From: CAYNFR01 sp964616755
Lineage (GTDB): Bacteria > Bacteroidota > Bacteroidia > Chitinophagales > Saprospiraceae
NCBI GenBank assembly: GCA_964616755.1
Contig: CAZTSI010000003.1
Span: forward strand, 1-64,000
Direction of reading: 5' to 3'
DNA: 64,000 nt
The translations under genes were made by a program, and so were the position numbers. Of this stretch, positions 9,466-18,298 are shown piece after piece. Below the pieces are notes generated by a model. The model made no database searches and was not told the DNA's origin. It saw nothing but the letters and a program-made list of their open reading frames with translations. The first letter of the stretch is position 1, and every line of letters begins with the position of its first letter.

Positions 9466-10401
9466 ATGGATCTGTCAATCGTCATACCCGTCTATAACGA
9501 AGAGGAATCTCTCGAGCCTTTAATGCAATGGATAAAAACTGTTGTAGACACACATGACCTATCGGCAGAGGTAATCTTTGTCGATGACGGTAGTAGCGAC
9601 ACGAGTTGGCGCGTGATTCAATCTCTGCGCCAAACACAAGGCGATATAGTCAAAGGCATTCGGTTTAGACGCAATTATGGCAAATCTGCGGCGCTAAACG
9701 AAGGTTTTGAGCAGACTAAAGGTAGTGTGGTGATTACTATGGATGCCGACTTGCAAGACTCCCCAGAAGAAATTCCGGCGCTATACAAGATGATTCATGA
9801 AGAAGGTTTTGATGTGGTAAGTGGATGGAAGAAAAAGCGACACGATCCTATTACGAAACGATGGCCTTCGAAGTTGTTTAATGGGGTCGCCAGTCGACTG
9901 AGCCGCATAAAATTACACGATTTTAACTGTGGATTGAAGGCCTACCGTAGCGAAGTCGTAAAGGACATAAGTCTTTATGGCGATATGCATAGATGGATTC
10001 CGGTCTTAGCAAAATGGGCAGGGTATGAAAGGATAACAGAAAAAATAGTAGAACATCATCCCAGAAAATTTGGAGTTTCAAAGTTTGGGGCAAAGCGTTT
10101 AATCAGTGGTTTTCTAGACCTCCTGACGATTTTTTTTGTTGGCAAGTTCAATAAACGCCCGATGCACTTTTTTGGCACTTGGGGCATCGTCAGCCTTTTC
10201 TTTGGGATCGCCATCCTAAGCTATTTGGGCGTTATGAAGTTGTTTAATCAAGTATATGGTATTCAGGATCGGCCTTTATTTTTCCTAGGTATGATCTTGT
10301 TGCTGATCGGAAGTCAACTCTTTTTGACTGGGTTTTTGGCAGAGCTTTTGGTAAGCAATAGAAGCCAAAAGGGTGTTTATAATATTTCAGAAAGAATTTA
10401 G
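9466..10401 (+). CDS. Family 2 glycosyltransferase (GtrB/DPM1 type)
   Basis: A 311-residue GT-A glycosyltransferase that should transfer a sugar from a nucleotide sugar to a polyprenyl phosphate at the cytoplasmic face of the inner membrane. Visible motifs are IVIPVYNEE at residues 5-13, VDDGSSD at 39-45 and the metal-binding D-A-D at 93-95 (TMDADLQDSPEE). Two C-terminal membrane helices (about 228-250 and 268-293) match the GtrB/dolichyl-phosphate sugar synthase class. ATG 9466 is preferred because the family begins MDLSIVIPVYNE; a TTG 18 bases upstream is less likely. The sugar and the final glycan cannot be told from the sequence. Confidence 0.88.
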   Translation: MDLSIVIPVYNEEESLEPLMQWIKTVVDTHDLSAEVIFVDDGSSDTSWRVIQSLRQTQGDIVKGIRFRRNYGKSAALNEGFEQTKGSVVITMDADLQDSPEEIPALYKMIHEEGFDVVSGWKKKRHDPITKRWPSKLFNGVASRLSRIKLHDFNCGLKAYRSEVVKDISLYGDMHRWIPVLAKWAGYERITEKIVEHHPRKFGVSKFGAKRLISGFLDLLTIFFVGKFNKRPMHFFGTWGIVSLFFGIAILSYLGVMKLFNQVYGIQDRPLFFLGMILLLIGSQLFLTGFLAELLVSNRSQKGVYNISERI

Positions 10402-10459
10402 CCTCATTCCCCAACTTCTGATACCTTCTCAACGTAATAAAAGTATAAATGAACAAATC

Positions 10460-10834
10460 ATGAAAAGAATATTTTTATTTATCGCTTTTGCGCCTATGTT
10501 TTTACTTTCTTGTGGAAGTAATGATGACGAAGCCAAGAATTGTTACAGTTTTGATCTTAGATCTTGTGCTGGCGACGTTTGGGCAAAGGATTCACCAGGA
10601 TTTGACAATACACAAGATTTGCTCAATACCATTGAGGCGTATTTAGAAAACCAAGGCATTAAGGTGTTGAGTATTTCTATAGATGAATCTTTCCATGAAA
10701 TTGTATGCCTAGCGTGCTATGTATGCCCTCAAGGATCAAGAGTGTATATCAGCACTTCCGACGATAATAAAGCCAAACTGACGGCTTTGGATCTACTCAG
10801 TTTTTCTACGGCTGATTGCGCTACGGTACGATAA
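10460..10834 (+). CDS. Small cysteine-rich lipoprotein
   Basis: A 124-residue protein with a lipoprotein signal peptide ending in the lipobox LLSC (residues 13-16), so it is probably anchored in a membrane. The mature part has several cysteines (CYSFDLRSC, VCLACYVC), suggesting disulfides or metal binding. The start ATG 10460 is chosen because it puts the signal peptide at the N-terminus; the frame is open further upstream but overlaps the glycosyltransferase gene. I do not recognise a family. A hairpin lies downstream at 10921-10948. Confidence 0.7.
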   Translation: MKRIFLFIAFAPMFLLSCGSNDDEAKNCYSFDLRSCAGDVWAKDSPGFDNTQDLLNTIEAYLENQGIKVLSISIDESFHEIVCLACYVCPQGSRVYISTSDDNKAKLTALDLLSFSTADCATVR

Positions 10835-10920
10835 GTTAATTGTTTCGATTTTCGTACATCCGACCAAAGCACGTACGTACATCCATAATTTTGTAGTGTT
10901 CATAAACAGTATTATTGTAT

Positions 10921-10948
10921 TTTACTGACTGATGCCTGAGTCAGTAAA
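10921..10948. repeat. Perfect 10-bp inverted repeat downstream of the lipoprotein gene
   Basis: TTTACTGACT, eight-base loop GATGCCTG, AGTCAGTAAA, followed by TTTGG on the plus strand. It lies 87 bp after the lipoprotein stop codon and may act as its terminator, though the T-tract is short. Confidence 0.5.
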
Positions 10949-11024
10949 TTTGGCGTTTGCATAACCGGATCAAAGGTGACAAAGCACTTATAGTATTCTT
11001 CAAGTTTTTCCTATATGCAGTTTG

Positions 11025-11032
11025 TATCTTTG
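11025..11032 (+). promoter_or_regulatory. Bacteroidota -7 element (TATCTTTG) before the thioredoxin-fold gene
   Basis: TATCTTTG fits the Bacteroidota TAnnTTTG -7 consensus exactly and lies 22 bp before the GTG start at 11055. A T-rich stretch at 11005-11009 is the nearest -33 candidate but its spacing (15 bp) is poor, so only the -7 half is well supported. Confidence 0.5.
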
Positions 11033-11054
11033 CGCGCTTTAAGGAAAATATTTA

Positions 11055-11618
11055 GTGAACAAACGCATTTGCTTAGCTGTATTAACGTTGATCAATTTTT
11101 GTGCGAAAGCGCAAGACAAGGGACATTATTTGGTTGATTTTGGGCAATTTACTCCTCCGGAGAAGGCCATCATAGAGAGTTTGGTCGGTCATAAAGCTGA
11201 GCCCTTTTTGGCCAAGGATATCTATGGATTTGAACATTTTCTACCGAACTATACTAATACGGTAGTTGTCCTGAGTTTTTTATCCATCCAAGATGACCAT
11301 AGCCTTGAGTGGGCTCTATCGCTCAATGCAATACAACAAGATATAGGTGCGGGGGTGAAAGTAATCACCTTTGCACACGAAGAAGGAGATGATGTCAAAG
11401 AATTTGCGGAAAGGCATAGTTTAAAGTTCTCGATTATTCCCAAGGGTGAGATATTTGGTCAGATGGCGTATGGCGGTGACTTGGGTGTCCCGCGTATATT
11501 TGTAATCAACCAAGAAGGGCTGATTCAGCATGTTATACCAGCAAGAATGTTAGAGGGCAAAGGAATAGAAGAAGAATCTTTATTGCTTATAAATAAAATA
11601 AAGGCACTTAAACCATGA
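11055..11618 (+). CDS. Exported thioredoxin-fold protein without catalytic cysteines
   Basis: A 187-residue exported protein with a signal peptide ending near CAKA (residues 16-19). The mature part keeps the thioredoxin/peroxiredoxin (TlpA/AhpC-TSA) layout, including the strand VVVLSFLSI and the cis-proline segment GVPRIFVI, but the position normally holding the C-x-x-C or peroxidatic Cys reads FLSIQDDHS. The only two cysteines in the protein are in the signal peptide, so it cannot do thiol redox chemistry. It starts at GTG 11055, preceded by AAGGA at 11041 and a -7 element at 11025. It overlaps the next gene by ATGA. The role is unknown; a chaperone-like or degenerate function is an inference. 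Confidence 0.75.
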   Translation: MNKRICLAVLTLINFCAKAQDKGHYLVDFGQFTPPEKAIIESLVGHKAEPFLAKDIYGFEHFLPNYTNTVVVLSFLSIQDDHSLEWALSLNAIQQDIGAGVKVITFAHEEGDDVKEFAERHSLKFSIIPKGEIFGQMAYGGDLGVPRIFVINQEGLIQHVIPARMLEGKGIEEESLLLINKIKALKP

Positions 11619-12001
11619 GTAGATCACTATACAGATCAGGCGCTCTTTGGGAAGAAATTGTTGGCTATTCTCGAGCTGTTAGAGTTGGCAATGTCGTAGA
11701 ATTTTCAGGTACTACAAGCGTCGACAAAGAGGGAAGGGTAGTAGGGGAGAACGATTTTTACGAGCAGACGAGATATGTTTATCAAAAAATTGAAGGCTAT
11801 TTGTCGGATATTGATTTTTCTATGAAAGATGTTGTGCGATGTCGCATTTTTGTCGTCGACATAAGCCGTTGGCAGGATGTGGGTAGGGCTCATCATGGTT
11901 ATTTTGGGACCATAAAGCCCGCCTTAAGTATGGTAGAAGTCTCTGCATTAATTGATCCTCGATTATTAGTCGAAATTGAAGTGACTGCCATAAAAGAATA
12001 G
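11615..12001 (+). CDS. Rid-family (YjgF/YER057c/UK114-like) protein lacking the deaminase arginine
   Basis: A 128-residue cytosolic Rid-fold protein. The C-terminal signature reads KPALSMVEVSALID where active imine deaminases of the RidA subfamily have P-A-R-S-x-V-E-V; the key Arg is Leu here. It therefore belongs to one of the other Rid subfamilies, whose activities are poorly known. It overlaps the thioredoxin-fold gene by four bases (ATGA) and is followed 14 bases later by queE, so the three form an operon. Confidence 0.8.
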   Translation: MSRSLYRSGALWEEIVGYSRAVRVGNVVEFSGTTSVDKEGRVVGENDFYEQTRYVYQKIEGYLSDIDFSMKDVVRCRIFVVDISRWQDVGRAHHGYFGTIKPALSMVEVSALIDPRLLVEIEVTAIKE

Positions 12002-12015
12002 TATTGCAAAGAAGT

Positions 12016-12645
12016 ATGTACAGTATTAAGGAAGTATATTATACCATTCAAGGCGAGGGTTTTTTGGCGGGCAAATCAGCGATCTTTTGTCGGTTTAGTG
12101 GTTGCAACCTTTGGAATGGGCTAGAGAAGGATAGAATCAAAGCTATATGTCAGTTTTGCGATACGGATTTTTATGGCACGGATGGAGTCAATGGCGGCAA
12201 ATATTCAGCTGTTCAATTGGTCGAATTAGCTAATTCGCTCTGGCCCATTGGATACGATGATTACAAAATGATTGTTTGTACCGGTGGCGAACCATTGCTT
12301 CAGTTAGACGCAGCATTAATTGCTTGCCTACATAAGAACGGTTGGTTTATAGCTATCGAAACGAACGGCACCTTAGCTCTTCCTGGCCCGATTGATTGGG
12401 TATGTGTTAGTCCTAAACACGGTGCACCAGTGGTGCTGAGTAAGGCACATGAACTCAAACTCGTCCATCCACAATTAGGACAGTCGCCAGATGATTTCGT
12501 CAATTTTGATAGCCTGCACCATTCCCTTCAGCCTCTCGAGAATGAGCAATGGGAGGCCAACACCGCTCTTTGTGTTGAATATTGTAAGCAATATCCTAAG
12601 TGGAGATTATGCCTCCAAACCCATAAATATCTGGGTATCCCATAA
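12016..12645 (+). CDS. queE: 7-carboxy-7-deazaguanine synthase QueE
   Basis: A 209-residue radical-SAM enzyme that converts 6-carboxy-tetrahydropterin into 7-carboxy-7-deazaguanine in queuosine biosynthesis. The start YSIKEVYYTIQGEGFLAGK is typical of QueE, and the iron-sulfur cysteines are C30, C45 and C48 in a C-x14-C-x2-C pattern known for one QueE subtype, which differs from the common C-x3-C-x2-C. The CTGGEPLLQ segment (S-adenosylmethionine contact) and KLVHP near the C-terminus are also present. ATG 12016 fits the family better than the TTG 12 bases upstream. Partners queC, queD and queF are not in this window. Confidence 0.92.
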   Translation: MYSIKEVYYTIQGEGFLAGKSAIFCRFSGCNLWNGLEKDRIKAICQFCDTDFYGTDGVNGGKYSAVQLVELANSLWPIGYDDYKMIVCTGGEPLLQLDAALIACLHKNGWFIAIETNGTLALPGPIDWVCVSPKHGAPVVLSKAHELKLVHPQLGQSPDDFVNFDSLHHSLQPLENEQWEANTALCVEYCKQYPKWRLCLQTHKYLGIP

Positions 12646-12679
12646 TTAGTGCTATCTTACTCTCTTAGTATAACGCAAA

Positions 12680-13405
12680 ATGAAGAGCATGATCAAGTCA
12701 GCATTTTTTTACCTGTTCTTTTCAGTCGTATGCGTACAGTCATTAAGCAGTCAAGAGGCGCAGACTATACTTATGAAAAGCATCGCTTATCACGATCCAG
12801 ATGACCTTTTGCGGACCAAAACACTCGTATTTGAGCTGTCAGAATCTCGACCTAATGCTAGCGCGAGATCTAGCATGATAAAAATAAATATTCCAAACGA
12901 AATCACTCAAATTTCCCGCAAGGTCGATGGCATTGAGACGAGTTATGACAGGCACGGAGATCAGCTGAAAATTGGCCTCAATGGCCGCACGAAATTGACG
13001 GATCAAGAAATAATGGATCATCGCTTGACACCTGAGAGAGCTGCATCAATGCTGAGCTACTATAGATATTTGTGGCATTTGCCGATCACCTTATTAGATC
13101 CAGGCACGATTTTACATCCTCAAGTTATACAAAAGAACTTCTATGGTCTTGATTGTTATGAATTGCGCGTAACATATGATGCGGCTATTGGCGGTGATAT
13201 TTGGTACTTTTACTTTGATAAAGGGACGTATGCATTGAGAGGATATAGGTTTTATCACGATGAGGGTAAGAATGATGGCGAGTATATTTTACTCGAAGGG
13301 GAGTCCAGTTATAAGAGCCTACGCCTGCCGTTAAAGCGAAAATGGTATATGAACGCCGATGACAAATTTTTGGGGGAAGATATACTGCTCAAACTGAGAA
13401 AATGA
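12680..13405 (+). CDS. DUF6503 family exported protein
   Basis: A 241-residue exported protein with a signal peptide (about residues 1-24, ending LSSQ). The sequence follows the DUF6503 pattern of Bacteroidota: SIAYHDPDD near the mature N-terminus, RLTPERAASMLSYYRYLW in the middle, LPITLLDPGT, and the C-terminal run DIWYFYFDKGTYALRGYRF with YHDEGKNDGEYILL. The fold resembles LolA/outer-membrane-lipoprotein-sorting proteins but no binding site can be assigned. It ends ten bases before the RluA-like gene. Function unknown. Confidence 0.75.
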   Translation: MKSMIKSAFFYLFFSVVCVQSLSSQEAQTILMKSIAYHDPDDLLRTKTLVFELSESRPNASARSSMIKINIPNEITQISRKVDGIETSYDRHGDQLKIGLNGRTKLTDQEIMDHRLTPERAASMLSYYRYLWHLPITLLDPGTILHPQVIQKNFYGLDCYELRVTYDAAIGGDIWYFYFDKGTYALRGYRFYHDEGKNDGEYILLEGESSYKSLRLPLKRKWYMNADDKFLGEDILLKLRK

Positions 13406-13415
13406 TGCTTAACCG

Positions 13416-14333
13416 ATGATGAACGATAAGGGTCGCAGTATTATCGAGAAATATGTGATTCCTATCTTAAAAGTGAGCTTGAGAGTAACTGATCTACCTG
13501 TCGAATCATTGATAAGTGTCCCTTCAAAAAAGGCACTTAAAAAGTTGATCAAAAAAGGGCTCGTTAATATTAATGGACGACGAGCCCAAACGGGTGATTA
13601 TATTGTTGGTGGTGATTGTCTTACTATTATTGACGAGGAGGGAAGGGGTGCCCCACAAATAGATTTATCGCTCAAGGTGATCTACGAAGATAATTATTTG
13701 GCAGTCATTGATAAGCCGGCAGGAGTCATCGTCAGCGGCAATCGACATCGCACTATCCAGCATGCACTAAGTTTTACCCTAGTTGCAAGTCCTTTTCAGG
13801 ATCGATTATCGCAAGCTCGACCTGTACATCGCCTTGATGGCCCAACAAGCGGATTGTTACTAATTGCCAAAACTGGTATAGTCCTGATGGCCCTTCAAAA
13901 ACAATTTGCAGATCGAACTATTCAAAAGGGTTATCTAGCGGTGACTTTAGGTGATATGCCCGAGAATGGGGAGGTGCACTTCGACGTCGATGATAAGGAA
14001 GCACATACCACCTTCGCTATACTTGTCAGGATGCCTTCAGAAAAATGTGGGTTTATCAATCTGATTCACCTGCGCCCTAGCACTGGTCGCAGACATCAAT
14101 TGCGTAAGCATTTGGCGCAAATAGGTTTTCCAATTGTCGGAGATCGGGAATATGGCTATGAAGGAGAGGTTTTACGCGGTAAAGGGCTTTATCTTCATGC
14201 ACACTTTTTAAAGTTTGAACATCCCATCACTAAGGAGCTAATTTGCCTAAAATCTACTTTGCCCAAAAAATTTCTAAAGCTATTCCCCATGGAGCAGCAT
14301 TTAGACATGGGCACTGCATCAAATTTTCATTAG
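13416..14333 (+). CDS. RluA-family RNA pseudouridine synthase
   Basis: A 305-residue pseudouridine synthase. The N-terminal part (about 30-75) has an S4-like RNA-binding region (KKALKKLIKKGLVNINGRR). The catalytic core shows VIDKPAGVIVSG at 97-108 and the HRLD motif with catalytic D141 (PVHRLDGPTSGLLLIAKT). The later RPSTGRRHQLRKHL segment is the usual RluA motif III. The RNA target (23S rRNA or tRNA) cannot be fixed from sequence. It is the last gene of the plus-strand run and converges with the SDR gene; no clear terminator hairpin was seen in the 87-bp gap. Confidence 0.88.
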   Translation: MMNDKGRSIIEKYVIPILKVSLRVTDLPVESLISVPSKKALKKLIKKGLVNINGRRAQTGDYIVGGDCLTIIDEEGRGAPQIDLSLKVIYEDNYLAVIDKPAGVIVSGNRHRTIQHALSFTLVASPFQDRLSQARPVHRLDGPTSGLLLIAKTGIVLMALQKQFADRTIQKGYLAVTLGDMPENGEVHFDVDDKEAHTTFAILVRMPSEKCGFINLIHLRPSTGRRHQLRKHLAQIGFPIVGDREYGYEGEVLRGKGLYLHAHFLKFEHPITKELICLKSTLPKKFLKLFPMEQHLDMGTASNFH

Positions 14334-14420
14334 TGCGCCACTAGAAAATCGCTATTTATAATCGCGAGCAAGAACACACCGCTAGTGCTTCCAAATATGT
14401 CTTAGCAAATTTATGTCAAT

Positions 14421-15284
14421 CTATGGTGTTGAAGATTGTTGTATACTTTTATGTACGACTTCAAGTTTTTTTATAAAATTATGATACAAAATATTGGTGT
14501 ATTTTACAGGAAAAAACCAAACTATGCGCCATATCGAACGCGCATCTCTGCCAATCAACAATCTTTTCTTATCGTTTTTAATGGCATAAACTATTTCGCA
14601 AGCCGCATAAAGTGGGGTATTAATAAATGTTTTTTCAAACTCTTTTCGCATTAACTCTTTACCGTGTTCGTCTATGTCCATGCCTGTCCAGTTGGAGTTC
14701 TTGGCGATATTTGTCTTGATCCCGCCAGGGTGAATGGACAAAACATTTACATGTGGAAAATTAATCAAGGCCTCCATGCGCAAAGATTCTGTAAAGCCTC
14801 TTATACCAAATTTTGAAGCACAATAAGGTGCTTGATTACTTACCGCTGCCAGTCCTAGGATACTGCTCACATTAGCAATGCAGGCCTCATTTTGCTTTTT
14901 CAAATAGGGCAGGCAAACTTTTGTTCCATAGACCATCCCCCAAAAGTTGATATCCATTAGCCACTTAAAGTTTTCTATGGACACCTCTTCTGCGCTAAAG
15001 GAACCTAAAGCAACCCCCGCATTATTAATAGCTATATCGAGATGACCAAAAGTGCTAATGACTTGTACTATGTAGTTTTGCCATGCAGCCCAATCTGCAA
15101 CATCTAGCGAGTAATAATGATGTTTTTCGGGGTGAAGCAACAGCCCTTGTGTTTCAGTGAGGGCGTCTATAGTCAGATCACTTAAGGCCAAAAGACAGCC
15201 TTCTTTTTCTAACTTTTGCGCTAAAGCTTGACCAATTCCAGATCCGGCACCAGTAATCAGGGCTACCTTTTGTGTTAATACCAT
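14421..15284 (-). CDS. Short-chain dehydrogenase/reductase
   Basis: A 287-residue classical SDR: the NAD(P)-binding TGAGSGIG at 11-18, NNAG near 89-92, the catalytic Ser in VSSILGL and the Y-x-x-x-K motif in APYCASKFGIRG. A C-terminal extension after the catalytic domain is basic and hydrophobic, as in acyl/lipid-acting SDRs. Substrate unknown. It begins three bases after the stop of the upstream Gfo/Idh gene, so the two are one transcript. Confidence 0.87.
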   Translation of the reverse strand: MVLTQKVALITGAGSGIGQALAQKLEKEGCLLALSDLTIDALTETQGLLLHPEKHHYYSLDVADWAAWQNYIVQVISTFGHLDIAINNAGVALGSFSAEEVSIENFKWLMDINFWGMVYGTKVCLPYLKKQNEACIANVSSILGLAAVSNQAPYCASKFGIRGFTESLRMEALINFPHVNVLSIHPGGIKTNIAKNSNWTGMDIDEHGKELMRKEFEKTFINTPLYAACEIVYAIKNDKKRLLIGRDARSIWRIVWFFPVKYTNILYHNFIKKLEVVHKSIQQSSTP

Positions 15285-15287
15285 AGT

Positions 15288-16751
15288 TTATATCAGTTTC
15301 CAACCATTTCGGTAAGGCCGAGTTACAAACTGGTTGGCAGCTTCAAAATTGGTAATTCTTGTATTCTGGCCGTCCCACAGTAGTTTTTTGCGTCCATCAA
15401 AGGCCATTTTTTCTGGGGTACCAGTATTTAATGTATAGCTTCTTATAGCCAAATTGCCCATCAGTACGGTTTCAGTCATGGGCCCTGCATAGTCGAAAGA
15501 CGAGGTAAGAGCTCTGTGCTCTTTAGATCCAAAACCCGCTTTACATGCTTGTGCCCATAAGGCTTGGTGGCCAAATTCTGGCAGACTTACTAAAGGATTA
15601 TCCGCCAGATAGTTTTCACTCATAGATACCTTTTCACCATTATTGAGGTACATGACCGGATTTATGCCATATGTACCACAAACCATGATCCCTTTTGATC
15701 CTATGAGCATAGCGCCGTTGGCACTGCTTGGCTCTCCCATATAATCATCAGCAGGAATAAGATCAGGATGGAAAGGCTTAATCCCCCCATCACTCCAAGT
15801 CATCGTTACGGGGCTAGGGTTTTTTGTCGTTGCGGCGAATTTTAATTGTACAGAAGAAGACGGTGGGCAGCTTTCTGGTAAATATTCCGGCACCCAATCC
15901 CTTTTAAATACTTGACCTACACTACATTCGACCTCCGTAGGATAACCTAAGCCTAGCACTCGGTAGGGTGGATCCATTAAATGGCAACCCATATCACCTA
16001 ATGCACCTGTGCCAAAATTCCACCAACCACGCCACTTAAACGGGTGGTATAAAGGATGATAATCCACCATAGCCGCTGGTCCAATAAACAAGTCCCAATC
16101 GGCTGCAGATAGATGACTCGGCATGGCTACCTGATCTGTTGGCGCGGATACTCCTTGGGGCCAGACGGGTCGATTTGTCCAAGAATATACCGTATGCACA
16201 GTACCGATCATGCCACTATCGTACCATTTAATCATTTGTTCAATACCTGGATTAGAGGCACCTTGGTTTCCCATTTGGGTTACGCGCTTATATTTGTTTG
16301 CGGCGAGTGTAAGCTGCCGCGCTTCATATATATTATGTGTGAGAGGCTTTTGAACGTATACATGCATACCTAATTCCATTGCCGTCATGGCGGCTATCCC
16401 GTGTACGTGATCTGGTGTTGAAATCGTAACGGCATCTATTTGACCTTTCATTTCTTCGAGCATCACACGAAAATCTTTGTAATACTTCGCACCCGGGAAT
16501 GCCTTCATGCTGCCTGCCGCCATATTAGCATCGATATCGCAGATGGCTACAACATTGTTTTCGCCGTTATTCCATGCATTGCGCAAATCGCTTGAGCCTT
16601 TACCACCGCCACCAATGGCGGCAATATTTAGTTTGTCGCTTGGTGCGACATGATTTTTACCCAGAACACAACTAGGAACAATCATAATCGACCCAGCTAG
16701 TAGCCCAGATTTTTTTATAAACTCCCTGCGATTGGTGTTTTTCTTTTTCAT
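15288..16751 (-). CDS. Exported Gfo/Idh/MocA-family oxidoreductase
   Basis: A 487-residue NAD(P)-dependent sugar-type oxidoreductase. The N-terminus has a Tat signal (RREFIKKSGLLAG), with IVPSC just after that could also be a lipobox. The Rossmann motif IAAIGGGGKGS follows, then the EKP-like motif written here as VQKPLTHN and the segment DMGCHLMDPPYRVLGLG typical of the exported Bacteroidota/Planctomycetota group. I start it at ATG 16751, directly before the Tat motif, rather than at the in-frame ATG 18 bases further up. Substrate unknown; members act on sugars, inositols or glycosides. The SDR gene follows after 3 bp. Confidence 0.87.
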   Translation of the reverse strand: MKKKNTNRREFIKKSGLLAGSIMIVPSCVLGKNHVAPSDKLNIAAIGGGGKGSSDLRNAWNNGENNVVAICDIDANMAAGSMKAFPGAKYYKDFRVMLEEMKGQIDAVTISTPDHVHGIAAMTAMELGMHVYVQKPLTHNIYEARQLTLAANKYKRVTQMGNQGASNPGIEQMIKWYDSGMIGTVHTVYSWTNRPVWPQGVSAPTDQVAMPSHLSAADWDLFIGPAAMVDYHPLYHPFKWRGWWNFGTGALGDMGCHLMDPPYRVLGLGYPTEVECSVGQVFKRDWVPEYLPESCPPSSSVQLKFAATTKNPSPVTMTWSDGGIKPFHPDLIPADDYMGEPSSANGAMLIGSKGIMVCGTYGINPVMYLNNGEKVSMSENYLADNPLVSLPEFGHQALWAQACKAGFGSKEHRALTSSFDYAGPMTETVLMGNLAIRSYTLNTGTPEKMAFDGRKKLLWDGQNTRITNFEAANQFVTRPYRNGWKLI

Positions 16752-17018
16752 GAAGATTAATTTTATCAATAATTAGGTAATGAAAATTTTCTTGCCACTT
16801 CTTCTGACAAATCAGTTCTATGATCTCCCGAGAATAACGCGCAAAAGATACGATCATACCTATAAGACCACCAAATATTTCATAGACATTATATTGCTAG
16901 ACATGTGTTTAGTGTTAATAAGTCAAATTTTAACGGACAAAAAAGTGGGTCTAAGGATATTTGTGCCAATAGTTATTAGGATGAATAGCAAACAGTATCT
17001 TGCCTTAAATTTTGAACG

Positions 17019-18107
17019 ATGAATAGATTGGTTTCCTTAGATTTTTTTCGAGGCTTGACAGTCGCCTTGATGATTGTAGTTAACGACCCAGGTAGTTGGG
17101 CTCATGTATATGCACCTTTTCTGCATGCGGAGTGGCATGGTGTGACGCCGACTGACTTAGTATTTCCTTTCTTTTTGTTCATCGTTGGTGTTTCTATTGC
17201 GATGGCATATCATAGACAAATAGAGTCAGGTTCGATTTCGTCAAAGACGTACCAAAAAATATTGGTTCGATCGATTAAAATTTTCTTACTTGGGCTGCTT
17301 TTGTGGCTTATACCGAAGTTTGATTTTTCTACACTCAGATATGCAGGGGTTTTGCAGAGAATAGCTCTCGTATTCTTGGCTTGTTCGCTGTTATATTTAA
17401 ATACATCATGGCGTGCGCAGGTCTATGTCCTCATAGCATGTCTAGTAGGTTATTATTTGTCTATGGCGTTTATTCCTTTTCCTGGCGGTCAATCAGGTAT
17501 GTTAGAGCCCGGGCAAAATCTTGCAGCTTATATCGATAGTATATTATTGCCTGGTAAGATGTGGCAAGGAACTTGGGATCCTGAGGGTATTTTTAGTACT
17601 ATACCCGCCATAGGGACAGGTATTATGGGCTTGTTAGTAGGTCGTCTATTGTTGGACAAAACATTGACGAGTCACAAGAAAATCATCTGGTTGTTTGTCG
17701 GTGGATTGACATCTTTTGTGGTAGGTCATGCATGGTCGTGGATATTTCCTTTTAATAAACACCTTTGGACTAGCTCTTACGTATTGTTAACTGGCGGTTT
17801 AGCTATGATGTTTTTGGCGGCCTTTCGATGGGTAATTGATGAATTAGCTTACCGCAAGTGGACTAAGGTAGGTGTAGTCTTTGGTATGAATGCCATTACT
17901 GCTTATGTCCTGCACGGTGTATTCGCTCGTATTTTTGGTATGGATTTGTTCGGGGGGCAATCTTTGAGTGGGGTGTGGATGTCAGGGTTGACTAATATTG
18001 GGATTGCGCCGAAGTTTGCGTCTCTTCTATATGCATTGACGTACACCTTGTTTATATATCTTTGGGTTTATTGGCTGTACGTAAAAAAGATTTTCATAAA
18101 AATATAG
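17019..18107 (+). CDS. NagX/heparan-alpha-glucosaminide N-acetyltransferase-like membrane protein
   Basis: A 362-residue polytopic membrane protein with about ten helices. The N-terminal signature RLVSLDFFRGLTVALMIVVN and the segment WHGVTPTDLVFPFFLFIVG are diagnostic for the DUF5009/HGSNAT (YeiB/NagX-like) group, which moves acetyl groups across the membrane to amino sugars in the eukaryotic member. The conserved His of the first loop region (AEWHG) is present. In Bacteroidota it is often linked to hexosamine use; a GH20 hexosaminidase is coded elsewhere in the window (45482) but not nearby. It stands alone between a divergent gene and the sigma-factor promoter. Confidence 0.85.
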   Translation: MNRLVSLDFFRGLTVALMIVVNDPGSWAHVYAPFLHAEWHGVTPTDLVFPFFLFIVGVSIAMAYHRQIESGSISSKTYQKILVRSIKIFLLGLLLWLIPKFDFSTLRYAGVLQRIALVFLACSLLYLNTSWRAQVYVLIACLVGYYLSMAFIPFPGGQSGMLEPGQNLAAYIDSILLPGKMWQGTWDPEGIFSTIPAIGTGIMGLLVGRLLLDKTLTSHKKIIWLFVGGLTSFVVGHAWSWIFPFNKHLWTSSYVLLTGGLAMMFLAAFRWVIDELAYRKWTKVGVVFGMNAITAYVLHGVFARIFGMDLFGGQSLSGVWMSGLTNIGIAPKFASLLYALTYTLFIYLWVYWLYVKKIFIKI

Positions 18108-18188
18108 ATTTTTGCGCTTGGCTCTTGACTTATCAGATAAACAGTTCTTTATTTGAAGTGTAAACGAAAAACAAATAAAAAGTTTTTT

Positions 18189-18213
18189 TAATACGTATTA
18201 TTCACTACCTTTG
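18189..18213 (+). promoter_or_regulatory. Sigma-factor gene promoter with embedded palindrome
   Basis: TACCTTTG at 18206-18213 fits the TAnnTTTG -7 consensus; a T-tract at 18183-18189 lies at the -33 position. Between them sits a perfect 12-bp palindrome TAATACGTATTA (18189-18200), well placed to bind a dimeric regulator that would block the polymerase. The leader to the ATG at 18299 would be about 80 bases. Confidence 0.55.
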
Positions 18214-18298
18214 ATAAAACTTAGCTTATAGACCAAATTTCTACTCTAATTATTTGAACCCAAGACAGATTTATTTAATCATCTAACGAATTAGAGTT

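Noticed and set aside
10858..10885. Repeated GTACATCC words downstream of the small lipoprotein gene
   Set aside because: Two short matches only; no array or symmetric arrangement.
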